Shown here in pieces: positions 34,528 to 44,853 of a stretch of 64,000 nt of DNA. Both the position numbers and the translations under genes were made by a program. The first letter of the stretch is position 1, and each line of letters starts with the position of its first letter. The notes under the pieces are model-generated. The model was not told the DNA's origin. It did no database searches and saw nothing but the letters and a program-made list of their open reading frames with translations. Source of the DNA: Euphorbia lathyris (lineage: Eukaryota; Streptophyta; Magnoliopsida; Malpighiales; Euphorbiaceae); contig NC_088917.1 of NCBI RefSeq assembly GCF_963576675.1, positions 78,664,610-78,728,609 on the forward strand, in the 5' to 3' direction.

Positions 34528-36786
34528 TTTATATTTTTACTTATTATATGAGTAAGTCCATACATATATTTTTATAGTTCTTAAGTTTTGTCTTAGTAAA
34601 CTAATAACTTCATTCTCTTGTTTGCCATTTTCGAGTTTTTCTTTCTAATTAGATTATCGATTTATAATTCACATGTTTTTATTTTTTTCCAAAATCTAGG
34701 TTCACTGCAAATGCTGCTGATGAACTACCGGAATATATGAAATTTCTTTACAAGATTATCTTTGAATTACTAAAAGAGAATGATGGCAGCCGAGGATGCT
34801 TTTGTAAAAATACTTATGCTAAGGAAATGGTATAAATATAAGATATTATCCCTCATCCTATGCTTGGATTTACGTATTAGAGCACTTACTTGTCGTGCAA
34901 AAATATCAGAAAACTCTATAAAAATTGTGTACCGAGTTTTAATTTTTTTCTACAGAAACACATTTTTTTAATTCAATTGAACACCCTCCTAAAACACCAA
35001 TTCTTTTCGAATGTTGGATTTGTTACAATGTATATTTTATCGAATGAACTAGATTTAAATTATTTAGTAACTTATTAATATTATATTGATAAGTTTTATA
35101 TTAATTACTAGATGGAAGAGCTAGCAATAGCCTATAATGTGGAGGCAATTTGGCAGAGGGAAAGGATAACACCCTCCGTGGATGAGTATACGAAAAATGG
35201 AAAAGTGATAAGTACTTATAACTTTATTACATCAGCTTTCATTCTCGGAGCAGAGAATATGTGTATGAAGGAAATCGTATGGGTACGAAACGATCCTCAA
35301 ATTGTTGCAGGTGCTAAAGTGTATGCTCGTTTCATGAATGACATTAGTGGAGTACAAAAGGTATGTTGCATTAATTAAGTAATTACGTAAATAATTTATT
35401 AGTCCATAACATTATACTTATTACACTTGTCCTTTTTAGTAGTAAACATATATTATTAGATTTATAAATTTTGTTTCCATCAACCGTTAGTAACTATCCA
35501 AGAATATGTTAGTTAAAGCTATTTAATAATTAAACTTATAAGAAAAAAAAGTTTTTAATGGAAGCGACTAAATTATTGACGGAAAAAGAAATTTAGGGAC
35601 ATTATATTGCATTTTGCTAATACAAAAATTAACTAGTATAATAGATAAAAACTCATAAATTAATATATTATTTATCTAAATTTGTTTGATAATAAATTTA
35701 CTTAAATTGATTTTGTAAATGAATAATATTATTATAGTTCATGCATGTTTCAATTGAAATAAACATGCATAGAGCTTTAATAAAATTTGTTAATAAGCTT
35801 AATATATCAGGAGGCCTTTAAACTTGATTCAAAAATTGATAGCGTTCTGAACTTATATGTTTTTGGGAAAATTACACAGAAATTCATCTTTTATAAACTA
35901 TTTACAACTATGTCAAGTCATAATTTTGACTATATCAAGTTTTAATATATTTTAAGAATTAGAATTTATAAATTAGAAGTCTAAAATATATTTTTTAGGG
36001 TGTATGATTTATGAATTGGAGTCTAGAATTTTTAAATTATGATGTAAAATCATAATATATACAAAATAATGACATATTAAGAAATAAGTTTGGTCATATG
36101 ATTTAATTGTAATTTTGTAGTTAATTGTGATATTCATGTAATTGACCCTATGTTTTTTTGGTTAGTCTCGTGAACTTGTTTAAAATTACATGATTGATCA
36201 CTTGAGTACACATGACAAAGCAAGAGAGGATTTAGAAAAATTAAAATGTATATCACTTTAAGTAGGTTTGGAAGCTAATAGATCACTAGCTATAGGCAAG
36301 TTTAGAGAGTCAATATGTCACTTTAAACAAATCCATGTGGCCAACAAGTAACTTTAAGCAAGTTAAGTGGACTAACGAGAAACGTTATAACTTTATGAGA
36401 CCAAATTTTTTTCTTTAACATGTTCCGTGGGATTCCTAATGTATTAAGAATTACTAATACATTTTTTTAATTAATAATAAAATGTATACTTGAAGGATGA
36501 AACGAAGAGAGGAGATTTTCCTAAAGTTGTTGATTGCTATATGATAGAACACGGGGTGTCGCAATATGTGGCCATTGAAGCCATCGTGAAAATACTTGAA
36601 AATAAATGGAAGGAAATTAATGAAGATTTAGTGAAGCCAACTACTTTACCGAGGATATTTCTGAAATACACTTTGAACTATTCTCGAAACACTTACGTTA
36701 TCTACAAAGACACTGATTTGTACACTTATATACATAACATGAAACCACTTATCACATCATTGGTTATTAATCCAATTTCAATGTGA
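29095..36786 (+). CDS. Terpene synthase 1, probable cytosolic sesquiterpene synthase (TPS-a type)
   Basis: Seven exons: 29095-29214, 33316-33589, 33749-34121, 34199-34417, 34700-34829, 35112-35360, 36496-36786; all junctions are GT/AG and the 551-codon frame has no stop. Exons 4 (219 bp) and 6 (249 bp) have the lengths typical of class III plant terpene synthases. The enzyme would ionise a prenyl diphosphate, probably farnesyl diphosphate, and cyclise it. Seen: an N-terminal R-G-x9-W remnant of the RRx8W motif (CLKNSQLSFWG), YGYKMTCD at the exon 2/3 junction, RDR (ARDRLVEAY) and DDTYD for Mg binding in exon 4, and in exon 6/7 an NSE/DTE-like NDISGVQKDE. No transit peptide precedes the motif, which argues for the cytosol. 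Odd points: the NSE motif has Gly for Ser/Thr and one extra residue, exon 5 is about 9-12 bp short of usual, and intron 1 is 4.1 kb of nested transposons. Product specificity cannot be read from sequence. Confidence 0.9.
29415..30690. mobile_element. MITE in TPS-1 intron 1, interrupted by a foldback
   Basis: The outer ends (GGGTAATTAAAAGAAAAAG at left; AAATTTACCC at right) and flanking interior match the MITE at 31772-32312. The middle is replaced by the foldback at 29478-30349. Confidence 0.5.
29478..30349. repeat. Foldback: two inverted LTR-like arms of about 350-370 bp
   Basis: The left arm (29478-29830) and right arm (29981-30349) are inverted copies with some differences, separated by about 150 bases. 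Each arm contains a TATTTATATAGAAC box, a run of GTCGTGT/CACGACT phrases and a GGAGACGATCGTCAATAG phrase. Transcribed as part of TPS-1 intron 1 it would form a long hairpin. Its origin, inverted LTRs or a foldback transposon, is uncertain. Confidence 0.75.
31456..31711. mobile_element. Stowaway-like MITE, 256 bp
   Basis: CTCCCTCTGTTTCACAATAT at the left and its inverse at the right, with TA duplications (31454-31455, 31712-31713). Classic Tc1/mariner Stowaway ends. Located in TPS-1 intron 1. Confidence 0.85.
31772..32312. mobile_element. Foldback MITE in TPS-1 intron 1
   Basis: Inverted arms carry TTGTGATTACATTTT..CAATTGCAT and AAAAACGAGGATTTTTT against their inverses near 32190-32312. Same family as the interrupted copy at 29415-30690. 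Superfamily not assigned. Confidence 0.55.
32380..32984. mobile_element. hAT-like MITE, low confidence
   Basis: The left AGGTCCCGTTTGGTATG and the right end, inverted AGGATATGTTTTGTACG, are weakly alike, and internal CGTAATGGAATCAC / GGTAATGGAATCAC phrases repeat. I do not see a convincing 8 bp duplication. Confidence 0.35.
33642..33702. repeat. (TA)n microsatellite in TPS-1 intron 2
   Basis: About 30 AT units, preceded by a short (CA)n. It lies within the 159 bp intron between exons 2 and 3. Confidence 0.95.
34463..34524. repeat. (TA)n microsatellite in TPS-1 intron 4
   Basis: About 31 AT units just after the exon 4 donor. A second (TA)n array in one gene makes this locus prone to length polymorphism. 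Confidence 0.95.
35870..36150. repeat. MITE-like repeat in TPS-1 intron 6
   Basis: Shares TTATGAATTGGA..TTTTTAAATTATG(A/G)TGTAAAA and TTGTAATTTTGTAGTTAATT with 56340-56500. That other copy is interrupted by a hAT element, so these are members of one dispersed family. Confidence 0.5.
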
Positions 36787-38058
36787 TATCACTGCGGTTT
36801 CTATTTCTTTCTTCTTCGTAGGATAAGTTTTGGATAAAAAGATAATTAGTGTCCAAGTGGCACCTTATCGTAGTAGTACAGTTCAATGAACCGAGATCAT
36901 AATGTAATTTTTTATTTGGTAAGTAAATTTTATTCTTTAGCTTTCATATGATTGGTCCAGTTGTAATCCTTATATATGATAAAAAAAAATAATAGTCATT
37001 GTTTTTCTTTTTACATAAATGTATGATGAAATATACATGAACACAAATATACAGGGCCAACTGTCTATTAATTTGACTATTAAAAAAAGTAATTAAATAC
37101 TTTATATTTATATTATAGGAACCATATAGCTGTCTAATTAAATAATATAAGATATTAAATACGTCGTCATTATGTCCAAATCAATTACGTTGTGAAGTAA
37201 ATATCAATAGGCAAACCAACATTGAATACCAAGATTTTGATACCATGTCAATAAATAAATTGAGAAAAAAACTATTAAGCTAATAGTTAAGACTTAAGAA
37301 TAGCTTTTATTATTATCACTAAAATAAAAAGGATTTTTAATGACAAAAATTAATGATCAAGAGAAAAAACACTTATTAAAATCATATTGTGAATAGATTT
37401 ACTGAGGGGACATAAAATTCTTTCACTATTAATGACCAAACAAAAATTTCACTAAATTTTATTAAAAATCCAAAAATTATAGCTACTGAACTTTTGCGGG
37501 ATATATTCCCCCAAAATATTTTGCTTCTTACAAAAAGTAACACGAGTAATGAATTTTTGTGACACGAGTAATGAAAATCCTCAAATCTGATTCGCTTTCC
37601 TAATGAGAGCATGATGATAGTCATATATCCCTCCAATACCCAAATTCAGTTCCCTAGTCAACACCATACATCTCACCTCACTCTTGATTCGCAGCATCAC
37701 CATCTTCATGAATCTTCAGTTTTCTTGACGGTTTATCCAAGTATTGGTATAAAATTGTTCCTAAAGCTTTTTTTTTTTTTGTAGTGTAATGAGAATAAAT
37801 TTAAATCATTAACTATTATCATTGTAAGTGTATAATGAGATAATATTTTCACCTCATTAATATATATATATATTTATTTATTTATAAAACTTAGTTAATA
37901 TTTTTAGTAAGGGACATAGTAATGAAAGTAATTTTTCTTATTAAAAATCCTATAATGAGAATATTTGAGCTTTTAATGAGAAGAACCCCTCCTTAAAAGC
38001 CATAGTTTATAGTTTTTGGAGCAGACTGATCCTGCTTTAGAGCTGAGTGATTTGGAAT
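36787..38058. other. Spacer 3' of TPS-1, no gene
   Basis: Includes the TPS-1 3' untranslated region of unknown length. Repeated TTTTTAATGA and TAATGAGAA phrases and one TTTTTTGTAGTG (37776-37787) suggest decayed DNA transposons, but no paired ends were found. Confidence 0.5.
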
Positions 38059-38244
38059 TTTACGAAGTAATGTTACAAGGATTCTTTCTCGTTCGCATAT
38101 TAAACTCTATTGAATTCTACTTTTTTATTATTTTCTGAGATTAGGGAAATTTGGGGGTTTATGTGAATCTAATATACTAATTTTAACATTTTTTTTTCTT
38201 GTAATTTTTTGAGGGCAAGAAATGGAGAGATGGGTATTACAATG

Positions 38245-38550
38245 TGTTGTGCGGAATTAATGAAAGATAAAATAATAAGCAATCGAAAAACACAGATTTA
38301 CGTGGTTCACCAACGTTGTATTGACTAGTCCACGGGCAGAAGGAGAATAGTATTATTAGGAGGCGAAAATCAGATTACATGATTAGGTTTACATAATGGG
38401 GTATTTATAATACCCAATCTAACCTAATCCAACTAGGAACCCATGATCCTAATCCAACTAGGAACCCATGATCCCAATCCAACTAGGAATCCGAAACCCA
38501 ATACTACTTCGAATAGGAAACAAGATATACTGATTCAAGGCATTACGACA
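38245..38550 (-). repeat. TRIM LTR 1 (306 bp)
   Basis: Leftmost, therefore the 3' LTR for this minus-strand element. It contains tandem units of about 25 bp of the form AACTAGGAACCCATGATCC. TATAAATA (minus) is at about 38404-38411. Confidence 0.85.
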
Positions 38551-38764
38551 AATCTCCACCTTGACTTAAATCCTCCTGAAAACATAACAAATGCACCCAT
38601 GACAGTGCCAGATGAACAGACTTCTCCCTCTGCCTCAGAGTCGGCCCCCACAGGGTAACTAATAATCTTTATTCCCAGAATTTTCGATCTTCACGTTCAT
38701 CGCAGACATCTTTCTCTCCAGAAAACAAAACACCGATCGGAAATCGAAAGCTCTGATACCAGTT

Positions 38765-39096
38765 TGTTGTGCGGAATTAATGAAAGATAAAATAATAAGC
38801 AATCGAAAAACACAGATTTACGTGGTTCACCAACGTTGTATTGGCTAGTCCACGGGCAGAAGGAGAATAGTATTATTAGGAGGCGAAAAATCAGATTACA
38901 TGATTAGGTTTACATAATGGGACATTTATAATACCCAATCTAACCTAATCCTCCTAGGAACCCATGATCCCAATCCAACTAGGAACCTATGATCCTAATC
39001 CAACTAGGAACCTATGATCCTAATACAACTAGGAATCTGAAACCCAATACTACTCCGAATAGGAAACAAGATATACTGATTCAAGGCATTACGACA
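38765..39096 (-). repeat. TRIM LTR 2 (332 bp)
   Basis: Middle LTR. It is longer than the outer two by one extra unit of about 26 bp in the AACTAGGAACC(C/T)ATGATCC tandem array. Confidence 0.85.
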
Positions 39097-39157
39097 AATT
39101 CTAGTTTGTTGTGCGGAATTAATGAAAGATATACTGATTCAAGGCTCTGATACCATT

Positions 39158-39467
39158 TGTCACGAGGTCAGAGTTTCCACGCAGAGGCAACTCTCGTGCG
39201 GCACCTCAAGTTGGGCCAAAGTCCTTGAGGTCAGCCTTGTCGTCTCCGTGCTCACTGGTTTTTGCCCTCTCATGGGCTCATCAGGGGAGCGGGATCAGCT
39301 CCCGAACTAGTTTAGTGCCTAGATGTACACCCTTCCGTCAGCAACTCAGGAGAGGAAGCAATCTAAATGGCATGTACTCAACCTTATCGCTAATCCTGCA
39401 TCCTGCATTTCAAGAACAACCAGCAAGCACCTGCATCGTCTGCGCGTCACGAATTCAGGTCGTGACA
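39158..39467 (-). repeat. Foreign gypsy-type LTR nested in the composite
   Basis: Runs TGTCACGAGG to GGTCGTGACA, with matched inverted tips. On the minus strand it is preceded by a polypurine tract (GTGGGGGAGTA, 39468-39478) and followed by TGGTATCAGAGC (39144-39155). Its GC-rich 'body' (39468-39852) is short and noncoding, and a primer site at 39853-39864 faces LTR 3. Confidence 0.6.
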
Positions 39468-39866
39468 TACTCCCCCACTCAATTCGTGCAACGTCCTCGT
39501 GCACGACTTCTGCTCGCCCGGATCAGTGTGCAGATTCACTGCCTGCTCGTGTTCCGCGCTGCTTGGCGAAACACCCACTTCCGACACCGCCTCAAGATCG
39601 ACATGACTCGGAGGCGCTCCTCGCCTCGTCCACCTCCTCGGAGTCGATTCGGCTCAGGGTGCGAGCGATCGTGCGCTCAACCCTGTTTCCTTAGGACCCG
39701 GCACCGTGGCACCTCGGAGTGCTTGGCGAATCGTTCGCTGCGGTTTCCTGCCTACTCGTGCTCCTTTCGAGCACACCACTTGCGGTCCACTTTTAGACTC
39801 GCCACCATGGCCAACGGAGCGCTGGGTAAACTCCGCAGCTAGCACACTATCGGCTCTGATACCATT

Positions 39867-40172
39867 TGTTGTGCGGAATTAATGAAAGATAAAATAATAA
39901 GCAACCAAAAAACACAGATTTACGTGGTTCACCAACGTTGTATTGACTAGTCCACGGACAGAAGGAGAATAGTATTATTAGGAGGCGAAAATCAGATTAC
40001 ATGATTAGGTTTACATAATGAGGTATTTATAATACCCAATCTAACCTAATCCCACTAGGAACCCATGATCCTAATCCAACTAGGAACCCATGATCCCAAT
40101 CCAACTAGGAATCCGAAACCCAATACTACTCCGAATAGGAAACAAGATATACTGATTCAAGGCATTACGACA
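39867..40172 (-). repeat. TRIM LTR 3 (306 bp)
   Basis: Rightmost, the 5' LTR for the minus strand. It has the same length as LTR 1 and is nearly identical to it. Confidence 0.85.
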
Positions 40173-41475
40173 CAATGGGATATTAAGACAAGAAAAACAA
40201 TTCCTTCTTCAAAGCGTAATGCTGATGAATTGGGTTCACACAAAAGTGATTAATTAAGCAGTGAAGAGAAATAGGTTGGAAGATTAGGCAATTTTAATTG
40301 CTCTCTGTACTGCTGTAAAGGGCTTGGAAGATCAAGAAAGCCTCTGCATCACAAAAGGTTCGTTTTCCACCAAATAATTCCAAATTTCATATTTCAAGGT
40401 GGAGATTTCTATGGCTTGAAAACTTAAAGCTGAAACACACGTGACCTATGATACCTCATATTTCATGTTCCACCGAATAATTAATAGTCAAGGATTCTAT
40501 GGAAAATATTGGAAGAAATTGATCAAGAAAAGAAAAAAATCATAATTGATTGGAAGAGTAAGGAGATGCTTGGTATCTTCAATCGTTTCAGGAAGAAAGT
40601 TTCGTTAATCATAAACTGATTAAGTTAATCAGATGTGGGATTTATTATTTATTTAAAGTTAAATAAGTATTTAAGGTGTTAACCTGACTATGATTTAATT
40701 GACCCATGTAATAAAATAAATGGAAGATATGGAAAGAAACAGAGAAGCTCCCTAAAAGATAATGCATAATCTTCAAGCTACAAGGTAATCCCCCGATTTA
40801 AGTTTGTGAGCAACATTGCAAATTATATGGTAATTTGGTGTAACATCTATGTCTAAAAACTTAAAGTATTTTAATACTCAACATTGAATTATGTCATATA
40901 TAATTTAAGATATAAAATTAAGAATGATTTACTGATTTAAATTATATAAAATTCGTATGATTAATATTAATTTAAATTATATGGAAGTTGAGAATATATT
41001 TTATTTAATGATAGCTAGCCAAATTATTAAGTATATAATAATTATTCCATAGAAGAAATAATTTAGGAAGTACTTAAACAAATAAGAATATATGTATGTT
41101 ATGAAACAATAACATGTGTCAATGAATATTAAGTGTCCATATGTAACATATTTTTTCCTTAGGTGAAGCCATGTCTTGACAAAGCATAAAATGATATCCA
41201 TATGAATTTTTTACTAAGACCTTTATAAAAAGGTTTATAACGGAAAGATGTGCAGGTGTGTCAGTATTATAAGTATCAGTAATTTTCGCATGGTTAGTGA
41301 CTAATCAAGTAAATTTGATCAGTCACTGTTAGATCTAGTTTTATTAAAATCTTAGGGTGGAAATTAAAATCATTGTAAGGCTTAGATTATTAAGTTTAAT
41401 TTAATATTTTAGGTGTAAAATAAAAGTTTTAGGTATATCTAAAAGAAGTTATGAATTAAGAGGACCAAAATCATA

Positions 41476-41732
41476 CTCCCTCCATTCCATTATATAAGTC
41501 ATTCTATGGTATTTCACACAAATTAAGAAATATATTGGTTAACTAAAAAAAATTCTCTCTCATGTCACTATTGGGCAATAAGCATTGGAATATTAAAAAA
41601 CACATGTACCAATATAAAAAATAATTCTCTCTCATGTTACTATTGGACAATAAGCATTGGAATCCTAGAATTACTTATATTTAGGAAAAAAACTAATTTG
41701 CTAGAATGACCTATATAATGGAATGGAGGGAG
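41476..41732. mobile_element. Stowaway MITE, 257 bp, with internal duplication
   Basis: CTCCCTCCATTCCATTATAT and its inverse, TA on both sides (41474-41475, 41733-41734). Copy B of the segmental duplication has a single TA at the matching site (about 53725), a clean empty site. A unit with ATTCTCTCTCATGT and CAATAAGCATTGGAAT is present twice. Confidence 0.92.
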
Positions 41733-41888
41733 TATTTTTTAATTGAAAAATCGTATAAATTTATGAAAACTATAATTTGTACATCTGAAAATTACATTAA
41801 ACATAAAAGAAAACACTCAATCCACCTCATCCAATATGATTCGAACTCATAACCTCTACAGTCATAGGTATGCTCTCAACTAACATGC

Positions 41889-41939
<51 letters not shown>

Positions 41940-41940
41940 T
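41889..41940. repeat. (ATT)n(TA)n microsatellite
   Basis: About 12 ATT units followed by AT units. The copy B counterpart at 53875-53912 is shorter. Confidence 0.95.
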
Positions 41941-42044
41941 AAATATATATAAACTAAATGATTGGTATAAGGAAACAAAGGATGAAATCCATATGGCATG
42001 TGTAATGGAGTTGTCACTTTAGATGGCATGTATAATGGAAGTAC

Positions 42045-42768
42045 AAGCAATAAAGCTATGCAGATAGAATCTATCCGGATAAAATAGAAAAACAAAAAAG
42101 TTAGTACTAACATACCCTCTTTGAATATTGATTTATTTTTATTTTTATATCGTGCACTTGTAAAATAGGAAGAGTTTTTTTTTTGGAAAAGACAATAGGA
42201 GTATTCTTATTTTTGAAATCTGTAATCATTATTATTATTATTATTTTTTAATTTATTATTATTGTAAGTTACATCTTTCACTCTTAATTTTTTTTCGGCA
42301 TTATACTTATTTAGTCCTCAAATTAAAGATTCAAAGTCAATTAAGACATTAAAATCATTAATCAAGTCTTCAAATTAAGCAAAAACCATCAATTGAGTCC
42401 CTATTTTATCCTAAAATCAACTGAGTCCCTAGTTTATCATATTTTATCCTAAAATCAAATACTGTGACTATTTAATATAGACCGACTCTGTGTTGGTTCA
42501 AAATGAGTTTGAGAAGAAGGGTCTGAAACTGTTCAACCGAATGATTTTCGATGAGACCTCAATTGATAATTAATTTTTTTTAGAATGGGGACTCAATTGA
42601 TGATTTTTGGTCGATTCTAACAATTGAATATTTTAATATCATCAATTGAGTCCTCATTCTAAAAAAAATATTTTGATAAAGAATAATAATATTAGAAAAA
42701 GAGTCTTAAAATACTATAACATTTATTTGACTCCTAAAGTAAAACTTCAAATTCAATTATGTATTTAA
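42045..42768. other. AT-rich spacer, no gene
   Basis: Phrases such as TCAATTGAGTCC and their inverses at 42380-42660 suggest a decayed foldback element; boundaries are unclear. No reading frame of note. Confidence 0.45.
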
Positions 42769-43443
42769 GAGTAAATTACACCAATGGTACCTGAAATATA
42801 CCCCAACTCACACTTTGGTACCTGAATTACATTTTGTCTCAAAAATATATCTGAAATATGGATGACCGGACAATTTAATACGTTTAGGAAGTCACTAACC
42901 GGTCAACCCGAATTTTGACCATAGTTAATTAAAATTTTGACTATTTCCTCTATCTTAGTTTCTTTCTCTCTCCCCCCCCCCTCCCTTCTCACACACACTC
43001 TCTCTAGTTTCTCTCTCTAGTTTCTTTCTCTCTCTCCTCCATTCTCTCTTTCTTTCTCTCTCCTCTATTCTCTCTCTAAAATTTTGAAGTTCGTGCTGTT
43101 TTATTTTATTGATCTTTACAATGGATTATTGGTGGTTTGTTTTATTAATCTTAAAATTTGATTTGATACAAGATGATCTTTAAATTGGTTTTGTTTTACT
43201 TCTGTTTTGTTTTATTGATCTTAAAATTTTAACGTTGCTGCTTTTTTCAACCATTACAAGAACTTTAATGAACCTTTTTCAACTTTAATTAACCTTTTTT
43301 CTGTTTCCATCATTCTCGACCCAACGATTCTTATCTTTTCCTTTCACGATTGAATTACAAATTTCTTATTCTGTCATTTTCTCAATTCAGGTACCAAAGT
43401 GTGAGTTGGGGTATATTTAAGGTACCATTGATATAATTTACTC
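42769..43443. mobile_element. MULE-type non-autonomous element, 675 bp
   Basis: Terminal repeats of about 60 bp (GAGTAAATTACACCAATGGT and its inverse form) enclose a CT-rich stretch around 42960-43070. An exact 10 bp duplication, ATGTATTTAA, flanks it (42759-42768, 43444-43453), in the 9-11 bp range of Mutator-like elements. No transposase. Confidence 0.85.
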
Positions 43444-43474
43444 ATGTATTTAAACTATTAAAATGTTCAAATGA

Positions 43475-43835
43475 AGAAAAGTACAAAAATAAATTTTGTA
43501 GTTTTGATCGATTTGTAAGACAATCCTCATGGTTTAAATGTTTGCAAACAATAGTCTGTATTTTATGAATTTCGCAGTTAAATAATATATGAGTCAATTT
43601 CGGTTAAACAATACTTGTAGTTTAGTTAATTTACAAAGTTATACCTTAAATTTGGATAATTTCAATATTTTTAATTGCTCAAAATTTCTCGCTTTTGGAG
43701 TAAATAGTCAAGACAATAATTTTTTAAATGAATGACTGAGTTTGTAAGCTGCAAAAAATACATACTCTTGTTTATAAACTTTTAAACAACGTGAATTGTC
43801 TTTACAAATCGGCCAAACCAATTTTGTACTTTTCT
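43475..43835. mobile_element. MITE related to the palindrome at 26732-27250
   Basis: AGAAAAGTACAAAA and its inverse at the ends; interior inverted phrases about 'TTTGCAAAC' and 'ATTTACAAA'. No clear target duplication. Confidence 0.5.
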
Positions 43836-43848
43836 CTATATTTTATAT

Positions 43849-44853
43849 AGGGCTGTAATTGAGCCGAGCTTTGACTTGCTCATGGTCGGGTCATTAAAAA
43901 TTGACAATCTCGAACTCAATATTCTGTTTGTGAGCTGCTCACGAACTGTTCATGAGATTTGTTACCTACCAGATCGTTAGTTTAGTTCATGAACTCACGA
44001 ACAACTCATTAATTATGTTCATTAATTGTCTTAATCTGAAATTTCATTGAGACAAAACTACATAATTTTGAAATCTACAAATCTATGTTGTTTTATATTT
44101 CCCCCTTTATATAAATATTAAAAAAAAAAAAGGGCGGCCCGGTCGCATTACGCGTCCCCGCTGAGCGAGGGTCCGGGGAGGGGTCCCACCACAAGGGTGT
44201 ATTAGGGGCAAGCCTTCCCTTGCCAATTTAATTGGCAAGAGGCCGCTCCTAAGACTCGAACCCGTGACCTCAGGTCACACGGCAACAACGTTTTACTGTT
44301 GCGCCAAGGCTCGCCCTCTCCTTTATATAAATATTATTATTAAAAAATCGAACCAAACTTGCTCACGAGCGTGTTCATGGACATTATAATCGAGTACTCT
44401 CATAAGTTTGTTCAGGAACCTATAATCGAGCTCTTGAGCCGAACTTCGTCGTGCTCAAACTCAGCTCTTTTATAAACTGGGCCAAATATGATCGAGCTTT
44501 TACCAAAACAATATAAATTATCCATCTCCATTGAGATGAATCCTCTAGAGAAAGAGACGACATGGAATTTCCGCATCGTTGACAATCCTAATTACATCAT
44601 GGTGCTTTAAACCTTAATTTTAAATATTTGAACATTACTCGATAATATAGATGTTAAATCAGGTACAATTGAATAAATTAAAATCTAGTCGTTCGCGAGC
44701 TTTTCTCGAGACTAAAATTTTAGGCTCATCGAGCTTAAAAATTCTAGGTTAGACGAGCTTCGAGTTCGAGCCGAGCCTGATCTTTTCGATTCTCGAGCTG
44801 AGCCGAGCCGAGCTTGCCTAGGTTAGGTATCAGTTCGGCTCGTTAATTCCTCT
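43849..44853. mobile_element. hAT-like non-autonomous element carrying a SINE
   Basis: Ends AGGGCTGTAATTGAGCC and, inverted, AGAGGAATTAACGAGCC. Subterminal GAGCCGAGC / GCTCGGCTC clusters near both ends are a hallmark of a common plant hAT MITE group. No clear 8 bp duplication. Interrupted by the SINE at 44121-44319. Confidence 0.55.
44121..44319 (-). mobile_element. Au-type SINE with 17 bp target duplication
   Basis: On the minus strand it begins GAGGGCGAGCCTTGGCGCAA, has a B-box-like GGTTCGAGTC, the body phrases GGCAAGGGAAGGCTTGCCCC and CCCTCCCCGGACCCTCGC, and ends in a T run, as Au SINEs do. The flanks are exact copies of CCTTTATATAAATATTA (44104-44120 and 44320-44336). RNA polymerase III promoter boxes are recognisable; mobility depends on a LINE. 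Confidence 0.9.

Larger units (their letters stand above)
38245..40172 (-). mobile_element. Composite TRIM-like LTR element with three LTRs and a nested second LTR
   Basis: Flanked by exact CAATG (38240-38244, 40173-40177). On the minus strand the LTRs start TGTCGTAATGCC and end CCGCACAACA. LTRs are at 38245-38550, 38765-39096 and 39867-40172. The first internal region (38551-38764) is only 214 bp, with a primer site (GCTCTGATACCA inverted, 38750-38761) and a polypurine tract (AAGGTGGAGATT, minus, next to 38550): a TRIM. The second internal region (39097-39866) contains a remnant LTR (39107-39144), a foreign LTR (39158-39467) and GC-rich sequence. There is no coding capacity, so movement would need enzymes from elsewhere. 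Confidence 0.8.
38059..42044. repeat. Segmental duplication, copy A
   Basis: Positions 38059-38244, 40178-41278 and about 41453-42044 match copy B (44950-46218 and about 53702-54007) closely, with single-base differences and small indels. Copy A alone carries the TRIM-like composite (38245-40172), the Stowaway (41476-41732) and about 170 bases (41279-41452) missing from B. No coding sequence recognised. Confidence 0.85.

Noticed and set aside
34368..34565. 65-codon minus-strand frame rich in Tyr-Ile
   Set aside because: Translation of a (TA)n microsatellite.
37318..37787. Possible mini CACTA element with CACTAAAA at left and TTTTGTAGTG at right
   Set aside because: The ends share little beyond CACTA plus A-rich sequence, and the 3 bp flanks (TAT, TAA) do not match.
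39225..39842. 205-codon plus-strand frame
   Set aside because: It crosses the boundary of the nested gypsy-type LTR and its GC-rich remnant body, with another open frame overlapping at 39323-39694. No domain and no promoter; GC content explains the openness.
42960..43070. CT-rich tract as a promoter or regulatory array
   Set aside because: It is the interior of a MULE-type MITE; no gene follows.
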